From: an uncultured Eubacteriales bacterium | GTDB lineage: Bacteria; Bacillota; Clostridia; Oscillospirales; Acutalibacteraceae | Assembly: GCA_934647945.1 (NCBI GenBank) | Contig: CAKUFK010000022.1 | Span: forward strand, 1-25,231 | DNA: 25,231 bases | Direction of reading: 5' to 3' | Part shown: positions 23,404-25,231 of the stretch, in pieces | Layout: the number at the start of each line of letters is the position of its first letter | Numbering within the stretch: position 1 is the first letter of the stretch | Position numbers and translations under genes: made by a program | Notes under the pieces: model-generated | The model's database searches: none | What the model saw: only the letters and a program-made list of their open reading frames with translations | What the model was told of the DNA's origin: nothing

Positions 23404-23432
23404 TTGCAAAGTGCTGGTCCGGCTAATATGAT
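23404..23432 (+). promoter_or_regulatory. mecA promoter
   Basis: TTGCAA (23404-23409), exactly 17 bp, TATGAT (23427-23432). Transcription would begin near 23439, giving a leader of about 125 bases before the mecA start. The divergent rnfC start is only 52 bp from the -35 box. Confidence 0.75.
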
Positions 23433-23439
23433 GGTAGTA

Positions 23440-23539
23440 GGGCAGGGGCCCGGGGGGGCCCTGCCCCGGTGCCCGTCCGCGCGGGACTGCGCGGACACGG
23501 CACCAGCACCCTGCGCCGGCATCCAAGCACCGCCGGCGC
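23440..23539 (+). promoter_or_regulatory. mecA leader with three consecutive GC-rich hairpins
   Basis: Hairpin 1: GGGCAGGG (23440-23447) with CCCTGCCC (23459-23466). Hairpin 2: GGTGCC (23468-23473) with GGCACC (23499-23504), and GTCCGCGC (23475-23482) with GCGCGGAC (23489-23496), a six-base loop and a small internal loop. Hairpin 3: GCGCCGGC (23513-23520) with GCCGGCGC (23532-23539), ending ten bases before the AGGAGG of mecA. No T-tract follows any of them, so they are not intrinsic terminators. A regulatory or RNA-stabilising leader is possible; no known riboswitch class was recognised. Confidence 0.65.
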
Positions 23540-23562
23540 GGCTGAAAAGGAGGGATACAGCC

Positions 23563-24162
23563 GTGAAAATGGAACAGTTGGAGAACGGCTGTCTGAAGAT
23601 ATGGCTGGATGAACCCGATATGCAGGAAATGGGGCTGCGGTTCGAGGAAATGGACTACCGCAACGCCGCGACAAGAGAGGCGGTTGCCCGCCTTCTCGAA
23701 ACAGCCAGGGAGCAGACGGGGTTCGAAGCCCCCGACGGGCTGCTTGTGGAGGTCCTTCCCCTGGACAAGGGCTGCCTGATCCTGATGACACCTGGCCGGG
23801 CCGCCCCGGCGGCGGCTCCGTCCGAGCGCCGTCGGTTCCGCATGGTGCGGGCCGGCGGGCCGTTCGTCTATGCCGTGGAAGGCGTGGATCAGCTCTTCCA
23901 GCTCTGCGCGGGGCTCAAACGGTTCCGCCGCACGGGCGGCGAAACCGCGTTCCGGGATCCTGCGTCTTCCCTGTATCGTTTTGGAAACGGCTACCGCCTG
24001 GTTATCTATCCCGGGTTCGTCACCCCACGGGGGATGAGCGGGATGCTGTCCGAGTTTGGGAAGCTGGTAGGCGAAGGGGACGCGGCGGCCGCCTTTACTG
24101 CGGAGCACGGCCAGCCCCTGGCCATCGGAGATGCCGTGGAACAGCTGGGCCGGTGTTCATGA
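23563..24162 (+). CDS. mecA: MecA-like adaptor protein for ClpCP
   Basis: MecA proteins bring substrates to the ClpC/ClpP protease and regulate competence and other traits. The 199-aa product has the MecA N-terminal domain (MKMEQLENGCLKIWLDEPDMQEMGLRFEEMDYRNAATREAV, with the conserved D-x-x-x-x-GL-x-F-x-x-M-DY pattern) and LLVEVLPLDKGCLILMTP. A linker (APAAAPSERRR) leads to the C-terminal ClpC-binding domain (YAVEGVDQLFQLCAGL, SLYRFGNGYRLVIYP, LSEFGKLV, AEHGQPL). GTG at 23563 is preferred over ATG at 23569 because AAGGAGGG sits eight bases before it. It converges on rpe with only 17 bp between the stops and no visible terminator. Confidence 0.9.
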   Translation: MKMEQLENGCLKIWLDEPDMQEMGLRFEEMDYRNAATREAVARLLETAREQTGFEAPDGLLVEVLPLDKGCLILMTPGRAAPAAAPSERRRFRMVRAGGPFVYAVEGVDQLFQLCAGLKRFRRTGGETAFRDPASSLYRFGNGYRLVIYPGFVTPRGMSGMLSEFGKLVGEGDAAAAFTAEHGQPLAIGDAVEQLGRCS

Positions 24163-24179
24163 GCACCCGCATTTGACGA

Positions 24180-24827
24180 TTACCCCAGCGCGTGGATCCG
24201 GGAGACGAGCGCCGCAGGATCAGCGGCGCTGAACAAGGCGCTGCCCACCACGGCGACATCCGCCCCGGCCGCAGCGGCGAGAGGGGCGGTGACGTCTCCG
24301 ATGCCGCCGTCGACCTCGATGCTCACATCGAGGGAGCGGCGGCGGATTTCCGCCCGGATCGCGGCGATCTTCGGGAGCATGTCCTCCATGAAGGCTTGTC
24401 CGCCGAAGCCGGGCTCCACCGTCATCACCAACACCATGTCGAGCCGGTCGAGGTACGGGAACACCGCCTCGGCCGGCGTCGCGGGTTTCAAGGTGAGGGC
24501 GGTTTTTTTGCCTCTCGCGCGGATGTCGTCGAGAGTCTCCCCGATGGGGGAGTCGCTTTCGAGGTGGAAATTGATGAGATCCGCCCCAGCGTCGGCAAAC
24601 GCGCCGACCAGCCGGTGGGGATACCGCATCATCAGGTGAACGTCAAAGGGCAGCGTGGTCAAAGGCCGCAGCCGCGCGATGACGGGCGGGCCGAAGCTCA
24701 GATTGGGCACGAATACGCCGTCCATGACGTCGAGATGCACCATATCCGCACCGGTTTTCTCGACAAAGGCCATTTCCCGGTCGAGATGGGCGTAATCGCA
24801 GGTCAAAATCGAAGGGGATACTTTCAT
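24180..24827 (-). CDS. rpe: Ribulose-phosphate 3-epimerase
   Basis: Interconverts ribulose 5-phosphate and xylulose 5-phosphate in the pentose phosphate pathway. The 215-aa TIM barrel shows SPSILTCDYAHL at the start, MVHLDVMDGVFVPNLSFGP with the metal-binding His and catalytic Asp, DVHLMM, VMTVEPGFGGQAF and IEVDGGI with the second Asp, and a phosphate-binding VVGSALF. Length is standard. The ATG at 24827 encodes the family N-terminus; the best ribosome binding site (AGGAAAGGA) is rather far upstream (12 bases). It has its own promoter. Its usual neighbours (rsgA, thiN, priA) are not present in the window. Confidence 0.96.
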   Translation of the reverse strand: MKVSPSILTCDYAHLDREMAFVEKTGADMVHLDVMDGVFVPNLSFGPPVIARLRPLTTLPFDVHLMMRYPHRLVGAFADAGADLINFHLESDSPIGETLDDIRARGKKTALTLKPATPAEAVFPYLDRLDMVLVMTVEPGFGGQAFMEDMLPKIAAIRAEIRRRSLDVSIEVDGGIGDVTAPLAAAAGADVAVVGSALFSAADPAALVSRIHALG

Positions 24828-24898
24828 GGGAGGTTCCGGTCCTTTCCTGTGGGCGCGCCCGGAAAGCTTTGGAAACATCGGCCGGGCGGCTCTTTTTT

Positions 24899-24927
24899 AT
24901 TGTACTCCATGAGAGGGAATCCGTCAA
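24899..24927 (-). promoter_or_regulatory. rpe promoter
   Basis: Minus strand: TTGACG (24922-24927), 17-bp spacer, TACAAT (24899-24904), about 70 bp upstream of the rpe ATG. Thirteen bp further upstream lies a perfect inverted repeat, TATTCGAC (24940-24947) and GTCGAATA (24951-24958), a possible regulator site. Between it and the repeat starting at 25082 only a weak hairpin (CGGAT / ATCCG before GTTTTT, around 25026-25058) was seen. Confidence 0.8.
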
Positions 24928-25081
24928 ATATACGGGAGATATTCGACTGCGTCGAATAGAATGGAATCTTAGGTGCGTGGGGGAATAGGGGAGGGCGGAG
25001 ACGCGGCCGCGACAGCACCCGCTATTCGGATGGAATCCCGATAATCCGAGTTTTTCGCAATCGGTATATACGGTAACGTCG

Positions 25082-25231
25082 GGGAGATTATGGCAGCCCC
25101 GGGCCATTTCAGCGAAGCTGAAATGAGCGGCGGCCGGTCTAAGGTGGCGTTCGTATACAATCCCGTCGGGAGATTATGGCAGCCCCGGGCCATTTCAGCG
25201 AAGCTGAAATGAGCGGCGGCCGGTCCAAGGT
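25082..25231. repeat. Hairpin-bearing tandem repeat, 86-bp period, two copies visible
   Basis: The 64 bases from 25082 recur at 25168 with one mismatch (25140 versus 25226), and the second copy is cut by the window end. Each contains a perfect 9-bp hairpin, CATTTCAGC / GCTGAAATG with a GAA loop (25105-25125 and 25191-25211), flanked by CGGGCC and GGCGGCC arms. The sequence is unrelated to the 92-bp repeat at the left edge but has the same architecture. Frames through it have no protein family, so it is probably non-coding. Confidence 0.88.

Noticed and set aside
25082..25231. CRISPR array or attachment site at the right edge
   Set aside because: Tandem unit with a hairpin; no spacers of regular length, no integrase and no tRNA nearby.

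Overview
This window looks like the chromosome of a GC-rich anaerobic Firmicute of the gut Clostridia, probably Oscillospirales. The gene set is clostridial in type (a MecA adaptor, Tex, Rnf-type membrane subunits, a NahK-like hexosamine kinase, a standalone NadA), ribosome binding sites are strong AGGAGG-type, and promoters are standard sigma-A type with 16-17 bp spacers. No tRNA, rRNA, CRISPR array, integrase or insertion sequence was recognised. Taxonomy is inferred from gene content only.

Layout. 1-372: a hairpin-bearing 92-bp tandem repeat and a terminator. 373-3027 (minus): a small conserved hypothetical protein, glycerate kinase (own promoter with a palindrome over the -35 box) and galE. 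3250-5316 (plus): a sugar-1-phosphate nucleotidyltransferase and a NahK-type N-acetylhexosamine kinase, divergent from galE; together they form a plausible hexosamine-to-UDP-sugar salvage cassette. 5633-6541 (minus): an M14 zinc carboxypeptidase. 6613-9346 (plus): NudF-type Nudix hydrolase and Tex. 9530-11213 (plus): nadA and tcdA. 11339-12938 (minus): an AT-richer two-gene unit with a secreted papain-like cysteine peptidase and a small membrane-anchored protein. 13237-15383 (plus): a NatAB-like ABC exporter pair with a TTGACA/TATACT promoter overlapped by an inverted repeat. 15500-15730 (minus): a small Xre regulator.

15898-23351 (minus) is one long head-to-tail block: rnfC-rnfD-rnfE-rnfA homologues, then a DUF4015-type putative glycosidase, an amidohydrolase-2 enzyme, a HAD phosphatase and a VanZ-GtrA fusion membrane protein. 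The Rnf part is the most unusual region. It has no rnfG and no rnfB, RnfA lacks both cysteines of the RnfA/RnfE [2Fe-2S] cluster, RnfE keeps only one of two, RnfD has no recognisable flavinylation motif, and RnfC lacks its usual N-terminal and flavin/nucleotide-site motifs while keeping two intact [4Fe-4S] motifs. All four frames are intact and tightly overlapped, so this looks like a maintained, rewired Rnf-like complex rather than decay.

23563-24162 (plus): mecA, behind a strong promoter and a leader with three GC-rich hairpins. 24180-24827 (minus): ribulose-phosphate 3-epimerase. 25082-25231: a second, unrelated hairpin-bearing tandem repeat (86-bp period) closes the window.
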